In this document: one piece after another, positions 1 to 8,565 of the stretch
Layout of the letters: every line of letters starts with the position of its first letter
Position numbering within the stretch: position 1 is the stretch's first letter
NCBI GenBank assembly: GCA_029778515.1
Contig: JAKOQD010000010.1
Location: 1-18,089 of the forward strand
DNA from: Actinomycetes bacterium
GTDB lineage: Bacteria; Actinomycetota; Actinomycetes; Propionibacteriales; Propionibacteriaceae
Length of the DNA stretch: 18,089 bases
Reading direction: 5' to 3'
The notes under the pieces: generated by a model
What the model saw: only the letters and a program-made list of their open reading frames with translations
What the model was told of the DNA's origin: nothing
The model's database searches: none
Position numbers and translations under genes: made by a program

Positions 1-165
1 AAACCCGAGTTTGATGGCTTATTCAGGCTGACTAGCCGGGCACAGATGGCGCCACCCGACTTGGATGGCTTACGGGGCACCGCAGCTCCCGGATAAGCCA
101 TCCAGGTCGGGTCGAGACCCTAGGGAGGTCCGCCGGCGGCCTGGTATGCCTACCAAATCGGGTTT
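1..165. repeat. Large nested imperfect inverted repeat downstream of ctaB
   Basis: A motif of about 21 bp, beginning AAACCCGA and ending GATGGCTTA, occurs four times: forward at 1-21 and 52-72, and inverted at 94-114 and 145-165. Arms 54-72 and 94-112 match at 18 of 19 positions. The outer arms 1-21 and 145-165 match at 16 of 21. Both pairs share one symmetry axis near position 83, so this is a single large dyad and not two independent hairpins. The inner loop can extend the stem further (73-77 with 87-91, one G-T pair). It may be a terminator for converging genes, a MITE-like remnant or a protein-binding site; the sequence does not decide. It starts at the window edge and may continue to the left. 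Confidence 0.7.
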
Positions 166-182
166 GACTGATCGAGCCGGCT

Positions 183-203
183 GACGCGAGCGGTGCTCGC
201 GTC
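183..203 (-). terminator. Hairpin immediately 3' of ctaB
   Basis: Positions 183-191 (GACGCGAGC) are perfectly complementary to 195-203, with a 3-nt loop. The hairpin begins 2 nt after the ctaB stop codon. No T-run follows, which is common for actinobacterial terminators. It probably ends ctaB transcription or protects its 3' end. Confidence 0.55.
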
Positions 204-205
204 GC

Positions 206-1138
206 TCAGAACAGCAACGGATCGACCGCAGCGGCGATGAACACGATCGCCAGGTAGCTGTTGGAGAGGTGGAAGAGCCGCATCGGCTTCAGTGCTGCGT
301 CGGTAAGGCCGCGCTTGGCTCGAACCAGCAACGCGACCGCTTCGGCCAGCATCGCCAGTCCAGCCACCAGCGCGACCAGCGGGTACCCCCAGCCGGTTCC
401 GGCCACTGGCCAGAGCAGCAGGCTCACCGCCATGGTGAGAGCGCTATAAGCAAGAATGCGCCAAGCCACCGTCACCGGCGGCGCCACCACCGGCAGCATC
501 GGCACGTGCGCATTGAGGTAGTCCTCGCGGTAACGCAGCGCAAGCGCCCAGGTGTGCGGCGGCGTCCACGCGAAGACGATCGCGAACAGCACCAGCGGGG
601 CCCACGCCACCGAGCCGGTAACCGCCGTCCAGCCGATCAGCGGCGGAAAGCATCCGGCGACGCCGCCCCAGACGATGTTCTGCGAGGTGCGGCGCTTCAG
701 CGCCATCGTGTAGACGAACACGTAGTAGAGGTTCGCCGCGAGGGCGAGCCCCGCCGAAAGCCAATTGGCGCCCAGCCCCAGGATGAGGACGGACGCGACG
801 CCGAGCACCGCGCCGAAGGCGATCGCGCGCGCCGGCGTGACCAGGTCGAGCGCCATCGGACGCCGCCGCGTCCGCCGCATCCTGGCGTCGATGTCCGCGT
901 CCAGCACCGAGTTGAAGACATTGGCGCTGGCGGCGGCAGCGGTACCGCCCAGCAGCGTCCAGAGCACCAGCTGCCAGGGCGGGAAGCCGCCGGCGGCCAG
1001 GAACATCGCGGGCACCGTGGTCACCAGCAGGAGTTCAATGATCCGCGGCTTCGCGAGGGCCAGATAGGCCTTCGCGGTCGCTCGCCAGTCAACAGGCGCC
1101 AGCACCGAGACGGGCGCGCCTTCCTCGGCTGGTCTCAT
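206..1138 (-). CDS. ctaB: Protoheme IX farnesyltransferase (heme O synthase)
   Basis: This integral membrane UbiA-family prenyltransferase adds a farnesyl group to heme B to make heme O, the precursor of heme A for the aa3 cytochrome oxidase. The 310-residue protein has about nine hydrophobic segments. It carries the first Asp-rich motif (N76, D80, D84), followed by M-R-R-T, then the conserved stretch around Y143-T-M-A-L-K-R-R-T and N154-I-V-W-G-G, and later T192-P-P-H-T-W-A-L with E205-D-Y. I chose the ATG at 1138 because GAGAGGA lies 4 nt upstream. The reading frame continues to a TTG at 1177, but that extension (MGLDCSDLLREDG) lacks a ribosome site. The gene is divergent from zwf, with a candidate -10 TAGACT in between. 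Its place beside the pentose-phosphate genes is the usual actinobacterial arrangement, minus tkt and tal. Confidence 0.93.
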   Translation of the reverse strand: MRPAEEGAPVSVLAPVDWRATAKAYLALAKPRIIELLLVTTVPAMFLAAGGFPPWQLVLWTLLGGTAAAASANVFNSVLDADIDARMRRTRRRPMALDLVTPARAIAFGAVLGVASVLILGLGANWLSAGLALAANLYYVFVYTMALKRRTSQNIVWGGVAGCFPPLIGWTAVTGSVAWAPLVLFAIVFAWTPPHTWALALRYREDYLNAHVPMLPVVAPPVTVAWRILAYSALTMAVSLLLWPVAGTGWGYPLVALVAGLAMLAEAVALLVRAKRGLTDAALKPMRLFHLSNSYLAIVFIAAAVDPLLF

Positions 1139-1164
1139 GCCGTCCTCTCTGAGAAGGTCTGAGC

Positions 1165-1170
1165 AGTCTA
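1165..1170 (-). promoter_or_regulatory. Candidate ctaB -10 element (TAGACT)
   Basis: The minus strand reads TAGACT here, matching the actinobacterial TANNNT -10 pattern. It would give a leader of about 20 nt containing the GAGAGGA ribosome site. I see no good -35. It sits in the left arm of a short inverted repeat (1163-1172 with 1183-1192, 9 of 10 matching) that could be an operator between ctaB and zwf. Confidence 0.35.
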
Positions 1171-1226
1171 GACCCAAGCTCTTCTGGACTGCGATCAGTG
1201 TGAACCGCTCGCGGAGCTTGCACTTG

Positions 1227-1232
1227 TACAGT
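1227..1232 (+). promoter_or_regulatory. Candidate zwf -10 element (TACAGT), possibly leaderless
   Basis: TACAGT fits TANNNT and ends exactly 7 nt before the GTG at 1240, the spacing expected when transcription starts at the start codon. No ribosome-binding site lies near either GTG start, which favours a leaderless mRNA. No recognisable -35 is present. Confidence 0.35.
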
Positions 1233-1233
1233 C

Positions 1234-2754
1234 GTGACGGTGAACGCTCTTCGCGACCCCCGCGACCGCCGGCTTCCCGAGATGGCCGGACCTTCGGCCC
1301 TGGTGCTGTTCGGCGTGACCGGCGACCTTGCCCGCAAGAAGCTCCTCCCGGCCATCTACGACCTCGCCAACCGCGGCATGCTGCCCCCTGGTTTCGGGCT
1401 GGTCGGGTTCGCCCGGCGCGACTGGGCGGCAGAACACTTCGCCGATGTCGTGGCGGACGCCGTCCGCAGCCATGCCCGGACGCCCTTCCGTGAGGACGTC
1501 TGGCGGCAGCTCGTGGCCGGCGTCCGGTTCGTCTCCGGCGAACTGGACGACGACGCGGCCTTCGAGGAACTCAAGCGCACCCTCGCCGAGCTGGACGAAA
1601 CCCAGGGCACCGGCGGCAACCATGCCTTCTACCTGTCGGTGCCACCAACTGCCTTCGACATCACCGTTGCGCAACTGCGTCGGCACGGTCTCGCCGACCG
1701 GCCGAGAGGCTCGTGGCGGCGGGTGGTGATCGAGAAGCCGTTCGGCCATGACCTGGCCAGCGCGCAGGAGCTGGAGCGGAAGCTCGCCAAGGCGTTCGAG
1801 CCCACCAGCGTCTTCCGGATCGACCACTATCTGGGCAAGGAGACCGTCCAGAACCTACTGGCCTTCCGCTTCGCCAACACCATGTTCGAGCCGATCTGGA
1901 ACCGCAACTACATCGACCACGTGCAGATCACCATGGCCGAGGACATCGGCATCGAAGGCCGGGCCGGCTACTACGACGGCATCGGCGCGGCCCGTGACGT
2001 GATCCAGAACCATCTGCTGCAGCTGCTGGCCCTGACCGCGATGGAGGAACCCACGTCTTTCGGCGCCGATGAGTTGAGCGCGGAGAAGCGCAAGGTGCTG
2101 GCGGCGGCGAGCACACCGGCCGATCTGGGCGCCCACACCGCGCGCGGCCAGTACGCCGCAGGTTGGGCCGGTGGCCGGCTGGTGGCCGGCTATCTGGAGG
2201 AGAAGGGCATCCCGGCCGACTCACACACGGACACCTTCGCGGCGATCCGGGTGGACATCGACAATCGTCGCTGGGCCGGCGTCCCGTTCTACCTGCGGGC
2301 CGGCAAGCGGCTCCCCCGCCGGGTCACCGAGGTTGCCCTGAACCTGCGCACCGCACCGCACCTGCCCTTCGACCACGCGGACGTCCGCTCGCTCGGCAAC
2401 AACGCCCTGGTGCTGCGGATCCAGCCGGAGGAGGGCATCACGCTGCGGTTCGGCGCCAAGGTGCCGGCCACCTCCGAACTACGCGAGGTGAACATGGAGT
2501 TCGGCTACGACACCTCGTTCGTGGAGTCCAGCCCGGAGGCCTACGAACGGCTGCTGCTGGACGTGCTGCGTGGCGCGGAGCCGCTGTTCCCCCAGCCGGC
2601 TGAGGTGGAGCTGTCCTGGCGGCTGCTTGACCCGGTCCTGGACCACTGGGCCAGCCAGGAGGAACCGCCCCAGGCCTACCCATCCGGCACCTGGGGGCCG
2701 ACGTCGGCTGTGGAGATGCTCGCCCGCGACGGCTTCAGCTGGCGCCGGCCGTAA
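1234..2754 (+). CDS. zwf: Glucose-6-phosphate 1-dehydrogenase
   Basis: The cytosolic enzyme oxidises glucose 6-phosphate to 6-phosphogluconolactone, the first step of the oxidative pentose-phosphate pathway, and usually makes NADPH. The 506-residue product is of normal family length. An N-terminal Rossmann fold carries G27-V-T-G-D-L-A, and the substrate motif R195-I-D-H-Y-L-G-K-E is intact. D197 and H260 (in Q-N-H) correspond to the catalytic Asp-His pair of the family. Two in-frame GTG codons compete as the start: 1234, used here, and 1240, which better fits a leaderless promoter. Neither has a Shine-Dalgarno sequence. opcA follows after 19 nt and pgl overlaps opcA, so the three form an operon. 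tkt and tal, normally just upstream in actinobacteria, are missing here. Confidence 0.95.
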   Translation: MTVNALRDPRDRRLPEMAGPSALVLFGVTGDLARKKLLPAIYDLANRGMLPPGFGLVGFARRDWAAEHFADVVADAVRSHARTPFREDVWRQLVAGVRFVSGELDDDAAFEELKRTLAELDETQGTGGNHAFYLSVPPTAFDITVAQLRRHGLADRPRGSWRRVVIEKPFGHDLASAQELERKLAKAFEPTSVFRIDHYLGKETVQNLLAFRFANTMFEPIWNRNYIDHVQITMAEDIGIEGRAGYYDGIGAARDVIQNHLLQLLALTAMEEPTSFGADELSAEKRKVLAAASTPADLGAHTARGQYAAGWAGGRLVAGYLEEKGIPADSHTDTFAAIRVDIDNRRWAGVPFYLRAGKRLPRRVTEVALNLRTAPHLPFDHADVRSLGNNALVLRIQPEEGITLRFGAKVPATSELREVNMEFGYDTSFVESSPEAYERLLLDVLRGAEPLFPQPAEVELSWRLLDPVLDHWASQEEPPQAYPSGTWGPTSAVEMLARDGFSWRRP

Positions 2755-2773
2755 GGGCTTGAGGAGACCGAAG

Positions 2774-3706
2774 ATGATCGTGCAACTCACTGACACCAAC
2801 GCCGCGGCGCTGCAGGAGCAGCTCGGGCAACTGCGCCATCGGCTCGGGGGGATCTCCGGCGTGGTCTTCACCCTGGTTGTGGTCGTCGACCAGGGTGACT
2901 ACGACCGGGCCATGGCTGCGGTGGTTGACACCGCGCTCGAGCATCCATCCCGGATCCTGCTGGTGACGAACGGACGAGCCCGCGCGGACCGACTGGACGC
3001 GTCCATCCGCGCCGGTGAGGATGCGCCCGGCGAGATCGTGACCCTCAAGTTCCACGGCGAGCTGCGCAAACACCGGGATTCGGTGGTGCTGCCGCTGCTC
3101 CTGCCCGACCTGCCGGTGATCGTCTGGTGGTCGGGCTGCTCGCCGGTGGCGCCAGCGTCCGACCAGCTCGGACGGCTGGGCACGCGTCGGATCACCGACG
3201 CGATGGGTGATCCCGACCCGCTCGCCGCGCTGGAGGTGCGGGCTCGCAACTACTGCCCGGGCGACACCGACCTCACCTGGACGCGGCTTACCCGCTGGCG
3301 CGGCCTGCTCGCTGCCGCACTGGACGCCTACCCGATGAACGTGACCCGCGCGACCGTGGGGGCGGCGCCCGACAATGCTGCCGCCAGCCTGCTCGCGGCC
3401 TGGCTGGGCGATCGCCTGAACGTCGGCGTCGCGGTCACCCGACATCCCGGGGTGGGCATCACCGAGGTGACCCTTGGCGCCGAGACCGACGAGATCCGGG
3501 TGGCCCGAACCGACGGCAACCTGGCCGTGATCTCGGCACCGGGGCTGCCGGAGCGCCTGGTGGCACTCCCCCGGCGCGACCTGAACACCCTGCTCACCGA
3601 GGAGCTGCGGCGAATGGACGACGATCCCATCTACGCTGAGGCCATGGCAGCTCTGGTGCGGCGACTCGACCGCGCGACTCCGCAGACCGGCGGCGCGCGC
3701 AAATGA
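2774..3706 (+). CDS. opcA: Glucose-6-phosphate dehydrogenase assembly protein OpcA
   Basis: OpcA is an accessory protein first described in cyanobacteria and conserved in actinobacteria, where it associates with Zwf and promotes its oligomerisation and activity. The 310-residue protein shows family landmarks: E57-H-P-S-R-I-L, the hydrophobic L110-P-D-L-P-V-I-V-W-W stretch, and D166-L-T-W-T-R-L-T-R-W-R. The ATG at 2774 is supported by GAGGAG 7 nt upstream; the open frame runs further into zwf but without a start signal. The stop overlaps the pgl start in ATGA, which suggests translational coupling. The location between zwf and pgl is typical and supports the assignment. Confidence 0.92.
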   Translation: MIVQLTDTNAAALQEQLGQLRHRLGGISGVVFTLVVVVDQGDYDRAMAAVVDTALEHPSRILLVTNGRARADRLDASIRAGEDAPGEIVTLKFHGELRKHRDSVVLPLLLPDLPVIVWWSGCSPVAPASDQLGRLGTRRITDAMGDPDPLAALEVRARNYCPGDTDLTWTRLTRWRGLLAAALDAYPMNVTRATVGAAPDNAAASLLAAWLGDRLNVGVAVTRHPGVGITEVTLGAETDEIRVARTDGNLAVISAPGLPERLVALPRRDLNTLLTEELRRMDDDPIYAEAMAALVRRLDRATPQTGGARK

Positions 3707-4440
3707 CCGGCAGGCAACCCCAGGTGGTGCGGCACCGTAGCCACGAGGAACTGGCAGACACCACGGCGCGGCGACTGCTGGCCACCCTCACCCAGTTGCA
3801 GCGGGACGGCGGTGTGGCCCACCTCTGCCTCACCGGCGGCCGGATCGCCACCGCGATGTATGCCCGCCTGGGCGAACTGCTGGCGGACAGCGAGGTGGAT
3901 TCGTCCCGGCTGGAGTTGTGGTGGGGCGACGAACGCTTCCTGCCCACCGAAGATCCCGAACGCAATGCCGGGCCAACGCTCGCCCTGCTGGCGCGCTACT
4001 TCCAGGTGGACCCGGCCCGGACCCATCCGATGCCGAGCGCCGACGGGGTGGTGGACGCAGGCGCGTCCGCGAACACCTATGCCAAGGAACTCGGCGAGAC
4101 CCGCTTCGACATCTGCCTGCTCGGCATGGGCCCGGACGGCCATGTGGCTTCGATCTTCCCCAACCACCCGTCGTCCGAGCCGACCACGCAGCCGGTGATC
4201 GGGGTGAGCGACGCACCAAAGCCGCCCAGCGAGCGGATCAGCCTGACGCTCGCGACGCTGAGCCGCTCGCGGCAGGTTTGGTTCCTGGTGTCGGGTGAGG
4301 AGAAGGGTGACTCGCTGGCCAGAGCGCTCGCCGGCGATCCCGAACTGCCGGCCGCCCATGTGGAGGGAACCGACTGCACCCTCTGGCTGATCGACGAGGA
4401 CGCAGCCGTCAAGCTCCCGTACTTCGACTGCTGGGCCTAA
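3703..4440 (+). CDS. pgl: 6-phosphogluconolactonase
   Basis: The enzyme hydrolyses 6-phosphogluconolactone to 6-phosphogluconate, the second oxidative pentose-phosphate step, in the cytosol. The 245-residue protein matches the NagB/Pgl (DevB) fold. Visible motifs are L43-T-G-G near the phosphate site, W73-W-G-D-E-R-F, and L140-G-M-G-P-D-G-H-V-A-S, whose D145 and H147 lie in the active site. The ATG overlaps the opcA stop by 4 bp. It is the last gene of the zwf operon and converges on rbpA across 39 bp. Confidence 0.93.
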   Translation: MTGRQPQVVRHRSHEELADTTARRLLATLTQLQRDGGVAHLCLTGGRIATAMYARLGELLADSEVDSSRLELWWGDERFLPTEDPERNAGPTLALLARYFQVDPARTHPMPSADGVVDAGASANTYAKELGETRFDICLLGMGPDGHVASIFPNHPSSEPTTQPVIGVSDAPKPPSERISLTLATLSRSRQVWFLVSGEEKGDSLARALAGDPELPAAHVEGTDCTLWLIDEDAAVKLPYFDCWA

Positions 4441-4445
4441 CGCGT

Positions 4446-4479
4446 TCGAGCGGCCTCGCTCGGACCGGCGACGGCTCGA
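4446..4479. terminator. Possible bidirectional terminator between pgl and rbpA
   Basis: The short gap between two convergent genes contains competing stems. One pairs 4447-4452 (CGAGCG) with 4457-4462 (CGCTCG) over a 4-nt loop. The other pairs 4446-4451 (TCGAGC) with 4474-4479 (GCTCGA). No T-run is present. Either structure could serve both strands, but support is only structural. Confidence 0.35.
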
Positions 4480-4836
4480 TCAGTAAATGACCTCGCCAGC
4501 CGCGCGGCGCGCGCGCAGCGCATCCAGGGCTTCGGCGAGGATGGCCACGGCTTCGGCGTCGGTACGACGCTCCTTCACATAGGCCAGGTGGGTCTTGTAG
4601 GGCTGGATCTTCGGCGGTGGCGGCGGGTTCTCGGAATCGAGGTTGGCCGGCAATCCGCAGCGGGGGCAATCCCAGGTTTCCGGAACCACCGCGTCCGCGG
4701 CGAACGCCGGACGCGTCTCATGCCGGTTCGCGCAGAAGAACGAGACGTAGAGCCGTGGAGCGGCGTCACCCCGCTCCGCCTCACCCATCGGACCCGCGCC
4801 GACGCGGCTGCCCCGAATCGCACTTCCACCAGCCAC
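4480..4836 (-). CDS. rbpA: RNA polymerase-binding protein RbpA
   Basis: RbpA is an actinobacterial transcription factor that binds RNA polymerase and the principal sigma factor and stabilises the open promoter complex. The 118-residue protein has the expected parts. An N-terminal tail contains A6-I-R-G-S-R. A zinc-binding core carries C35, H39, C57 and C60, in the spacing seen in Streptomyces RbpA. A basic linker and sigma-interaction helix follows from about P75, with K81-T-H and E89-R-R-T matching the conserved R-T-H and E-R-R-T. A run of five prolines (71-75) sits in the linker. The GTG at 4836 is supported by AAGGAG 6 nt upstream. It lies 30 bp downstream of secG on the same strand and is probably cotranscribed with it. 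Confidence 0.9.
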   Translation of the reverse strand: MAGGSAIRGSRVGAGPMGEAERGDAAPRLYVSFFCANRHETRPAFAADAVVPETWDCPRCGLPANLDSENPPPPPKIQPYKTHLAYVKERRTDAEAVAILAEALDALRARRAAGEVIY

Positions 4837-4866
4837 TGACTTCTCCTTGCTAGGTGTTTTGGGGGC

Positions 4867-5148
4867 TCAGCCCAGGGTCCCGATCTCGGGGAAGAATCGG
4901 TAGAGCACCAGCAATCCGATGATGCTGGCCAGCCAGACGAGGCCGACGATGACGGTCAGCCGGTCGAGATTCCGCTCGGCCACGGAGGTGCCGCCCATGC
5001 CGGTGGTCATGCCGCCGCCGAACAGGTCGGACATGCCGCCGCCCCGGCTCTTGTGCAGCAGGATGAACAGGGCGAGGACGATGCTGGTGAGGATCAGGAC
5101 GACCGAAAGCGTCACGATCGGCCAGGTCATCAAGGGCAGCTGAGTCAC
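4867..5148 (-). CDS. secG: Preprotein translocase subunit SecG
   Basis: SecG is the small accessory subunit of the SecYEG channel in the cytoplasmic membrane. The 93-residue product has two membrane helices (about 10-31 and 64-84) joined by a glycine-rich loop with H32-K-S-R-G-G-G-M-S-D-L-F-G-G-G, the most conserved part of the family. The start used is GTG 5148. It has no ribosome site but stands 7 nt after a -10 hexamer, so the message may be leaderless. ATG 5130, six codons later, is an alternative. The gene follows tpiA after 166 bp that contain a strong hairpin, and precedes rbpA; a secG next to tpiA is the standard actinobacterial arrangement. Confidence 0.92.
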   Translation of the reverse strand: MTQLPLMTWPIVTLSVVLILTSIVLALFILLHKSRGGGMSDLFGGGMTTGMGGTSVAERNLDRLTVIVGLVWLASIIGLLVLYRFFPEIGTLG

Positions 5149-5155
5149 GCGCAGA

Positions 5156-5161
5156 ATCTTA
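5156..5161 (-). promoter_or_regulatory. Candidate leaderless secG promoter (-10 TAAGAT)
   Basis: The minus strand reads TAAGAT, which matches TANNNT, with exactly 7 nt to the GTG at 5148. It lies downstream of the tpiA hairpin, so secG-rbpA could have its own transcript. The -35 region shows no clear hexamer. Confidence 0.4.
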
Positions 5162-5234
5162 ACTCACCGAGCACCCGAGCGACGAAACGCCGGCCCCGCT
5201 GGTCGGCCATGCCGTCCGTCCGCCCCCGAGAATG

Positions 5235-5308
5235 CGCCGAGGGCCAGCCTTGGACGTCGAGAACCAGTTCTAAAGGCTGGTTCTCGACGCTTACGCTGGC
5301 CCTCGGCG
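5235..5308 (-). terminator. Long two-tier hairpin after tpiA
   Basis: An outer 14-bp perfect stem (5235-5248 with 5295-5308) encloses an inner 13-bp perfect stem (5255-5267 with 5277-5289). They are separated by unequal internal loops of 6 and 5 nt, and the apical loop is 9 nt. The structure begins 6 nt after the tpiA stop. With 27 paired bases it is far stronger than chance. It probably terminates or attenuates the glycolytic transcript before secG, or protects its 3' end. No T-run follows. Confidence 0.65.
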
Positions 5309-5314
5309 GATGGG

Positions 5315-6097
5315 TCAGATCACGGAATAGAACATCACGATCTTCGCGAACTCGTCCGCGTTCAAGCTCGCCCCGCCGACCAGGGCGCCGTCCACGTCGG
5401 GCTTCGCCATGATCTCGACGATGTTGTTCGCCTTCACCGAGCCGCCGTACTGGATCCGGACGGCTTCGCCGGCCTCGACCCCGAAAGTCTCGGCGACGTA
5501 GCCGCGAATGGCCCCGCAGACCTCCTGCGCGTCCTCCGGGGTGGCCACCTCGCCGGTGCCGATCGCCCAGACCGGCTCGTAGGCGATCACCATGGCCGCC
5601 ACCTGCTCGGCCGTGAGCCCGTCCAGGCAGGCCTCGACCTGGCCCAGCACGAACGGCACATGGGTGCCTTCCTTGCGGATGTCGAGCACCTCGCCGCAGC
5701 ACACGATCGGCGTCATGCCGGCCGCGAACACGACCTTCGCCTTCTCGCCGATCAGCTCGTCGGTCTCGCCGTGGTACTCGCGACGCTCGGAGTGGCCGAC
5801 CACCACGTAGGCGCAGTTCAGCTTGGCCAGCATCTCCGCCGAGATCTCACCGGTGTAGGCACCGGACGCGTGCACCGACACGTCCTGAGCGCCGAACTTC
5901 AGCGGCAGCTTGTCGCCCTCGACCAGGGTCTGCACGGTGCGGATGTCGGTGAACGGCACGATCACGGCTGCCTCGGACCTCTCCGGGTCGTACTTCGCGT
6001 CCGTCAACGTCCAGGCCAGCTTCTGCACCAGCCCGGTGGCCTCGACGTGATTCAGATTCATCTTCCAGTTGCCGGCCATCAGCGGCTTGCGTGCCAT
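5315..6097 (-). CDS. tpiA: Triosephosphate isomerase
   Basis: This cytosolic TIM-barrel enzyme interconverts dihydroxyacetone phosphate and glyceraldehyde 3-phosphate. The 260-residue protein has all catalytic residues: N10 and K12 in G-N-W-K-M-N, H102 in V-V-V-G-H-S-E-R-R, and E174 in [11 protein letters not shown]. The phosphate-binding Q-Y-G-G-S-V and A-L-V-G-G-A-S-L segments are present near the C-terminus. The ATG at 6097 has GAGGAG 8 nt upstream, inside the last codons of pgk, and only 2 nt separate the two genes. Translation is therefore probably coupled to pgk. Confidence 0.97.
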   Translation of the reverse strand: MARKPLMAGNWKMNLNHVEATGLVQKLAWTLTDAKYDPERSEAAVIVPFTDIRTVQTLVEGDKLPLKFGAQDVSVHASGAYTGEISAEMLAKLNCAYVVVGHSERREYHGETDELIGEKAKVVFAAGMTPIVCCGEVLDIRKEGTHVPFVLGQVEACLDGLTAEQVAAMVIAYEPVWAIGTGEVATPEDAQEVCGAIRGYVAETFGVEAGEAVRIQYGGSVKANNIVEIMAKPDVDGALVGGASLNADEFAKIVMFYSVI

Positions 6098-6099
6098 TG

Positions 6100-7308
6100 T
6101 CAGTTCTCCTCATCCAGAACAGCCAGACCCGGGAGCACCTTGCCCTCGAGGTATTCAAGCGATGCGCCGCCGCCGGTCGAGATGTGCCCGAACTGGTCGT
6201 CGGCGAAGCCGAGGTTCCGCACCGCAGCCGCAGAGTCGCCGCCGCCCACCACCGAGAAGCCGGACGAGGCCGCGAGGGCCTTCGCCACCGCCTCGGTGCC
6301 GCTGGCAAGCTCGGGAATCTCCGCGACGCCCATCGGACCGTTCCAGAAGATCGTCGCCGCGCCGGTGATGGCCTCGGCGAAGATGGCCTCGGTCTCGGGG
6401 CCGATGTCGGCGCCCTCCTGATCGGCCGGGATCGCGTCCGCGGCTACGATGGTGACCTTGCTGGACGTGCGAGCCGGAATGTCCAGCTCTGCTACCACGC
6501 GGACGTCGACCGGCAGCAGGATCTGCTTGCCGGCAGCCTCGGCCTGCTTGAGGTAGTCGGCGCAGACGTCGACCTTCTCGGCGTCCAGCAGCGAGATGCC
6601 CACTTCGTGGCCCAAGGCCTTCAGGAAGGTGTAGGCCATGCCGCCGCCGATCACCAGCGTGTCGGCCACCTTGAGCAGGTTGTCGATGACGCCGAGCTTG
6701 TCGGCCACCTTCGCGCCGCCTAGCACCACCACGTAGGGCCGCTCGGGAGCCTCGGTCAGGCGCTTGAGGACTTCGACTTCCTTCTTCACCAGCGCGCCGG
6801 CAGCGCTCGGCAGCAGCTTCGCCACGTCGTAGACGGACGCCTGCTTGCGGTGCACCACGCCGAAGCCGTCGGAGACGAAGACGTCGGCGAGAGCCGCGTA
6901 CTTTGCGGCCAGCTCGGCGCGCTCGGCGTCCACCTTGGACTCCTCGGCCGGCTCGTAGCGGACGTTCTCCAGCAGTGCGATCTCGCCTTCGCCGAGCCCG
7001 GCTACCGTGGCTGCGGCCGAGTCACCGACCACGTCGGCCGCGAGCACGACCGGTGCCTCGATCAGCTCGCCCAGCCGCTTGGCTACCGGGGCGAGCGAGA
7101 ATTCAGGGTTGACCTTGCCCTTGGGGCGGCCAAGATGAGCCATGACCACGACCCTGGCGCCGGCCTCGACCAGCTGGGTAAGGGTGGGCAGCGCTGCCTT
7201 GATGCGGCCATCGTCGGTGATGGTGTCGCCATCGAGCGGCACGTTGAAATCGCAGCGGATCAGAACCCGCTTGCCCCTCAGGTCACCGAGGTCGGATACA
7301 GACTTCAC
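6100..7308 (-). CDS. pgk: Phosphoglycerate kinase
   Basis: The enzyme transfers phosphate from 1,3-bisphosphoglycerate to ADP, the first ATP-yielding step of glycolysis, in the cytosol. The 402-residue protein is of usual bacterial length. It shows the signature R18-C-D-F-N-V-P, H58-L-G-R-P-K-G in the N domain, and in the nucleotide domain L197-G-G-A-K-V, W322-N-G-P-M-G, G356-G-G-D-S-A-A-A and T378-G-G-G-A-S-L-E. The GTG at 7308 has AGAAAGG 6 nt upstream. It lies 86 nt after gap, with a hairpin between them, and is almost fused to tpiA. Confidence 0.97.
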   Translation of the reverse strand: MKSVSDLGDLRGKRVLIRCDFNVPLDGDTITDDGRIKAALPTLTQLVEAGARVVVMAHLGRPKGKVNPEFSLAPVAKRLGELIEAPVVLAADVVGDSAAATVAGLGEGEIALLENVRYEPAEESKVDAERAELAAKYAALADVFVSDGFGVVHRKQASVYDVAKLLPSAAGALVKKEVEVLKRLTEAPERPYVVVLGGAKVADKLGVIDNLLKVADTLVIGGGMAYTFLKALGHEVGISLLDAEKVDVCADYLKQAEAAGKQILLPVDVRVVAELDIPARTSSKVTIVAADAIPADQEGADIGPETEAIFAEAITGAATIFWNGPMGVAEIPELASGTEAVAKALAASSGFSVVGGGDSAAAVRNLGFADDQFGHISTGGGASLEYLEGKVLPGLAVLDEEN

Positions 7309-7333
7309 GTCTAGCCTTTCTGTCGGTTACTAA

Positions 7334-7377
7334 GCAACGGGCCGACCCGCGTCTGATGACGCGAGCCGGCCCGTTGC
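7334..7377 (-). terminator. Two-tier hairpin between gap and pgk
   Basis: A perfect 11-bp stem (7334-7344 with 7367-7377) holds an inner 5-bp stem (7349-7353 with 7358-7362) with a 4-nt loop. It starts 17 nt after the gap stop and fills most of the 86-bp gap. It may attenuate read-through so that gap is made in excess over pgk and tpiA, or mark an mRNA processing site. No T-run follows. Confidence 0.6.
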
Positions 7378-7394
7378 ACAGCTGTTTGGTCAGA

Positions 7395-8459
<1,065 letters not shown>

Positions 8460-8470
8460 TTACAACGTCC

Positions 8471-8476
8471 ACCCTA
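8471..8476 (-). promoter_or_regulatory. Weak candidate gap -10 element (TAGGGT)
   Basis: The minus strand reads TAGGGT, which fits TANNNT, about 70 nt upstream of the gap start. No -35 is evident at 16-18 nt. It is offered only as the best match in the interval. Confidence 0.22.
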
Positions 8477-8565
8477 GCGGTTCGAAGGAGCGTCGGTTGC
8501 CGCTGTCGAGGATCCGAAACAACGTGCAGATCCGGCTCGATCCAGTGACCCTAGTTCCGGGTCCA

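Noticed and set aside
269..1162. 297-codon plus-strand frame opposite ctaB
   Set aside because: It is rich in Arg, His and Gln, as expected of an antisense frame of a high-GC gene. ctaB on the other strand is clear.
2735..3445. 236-codon minus-strand frame opposite opcA
   Set aside because: It is a shadow of opcA, with no ribosome site or conserved motif.
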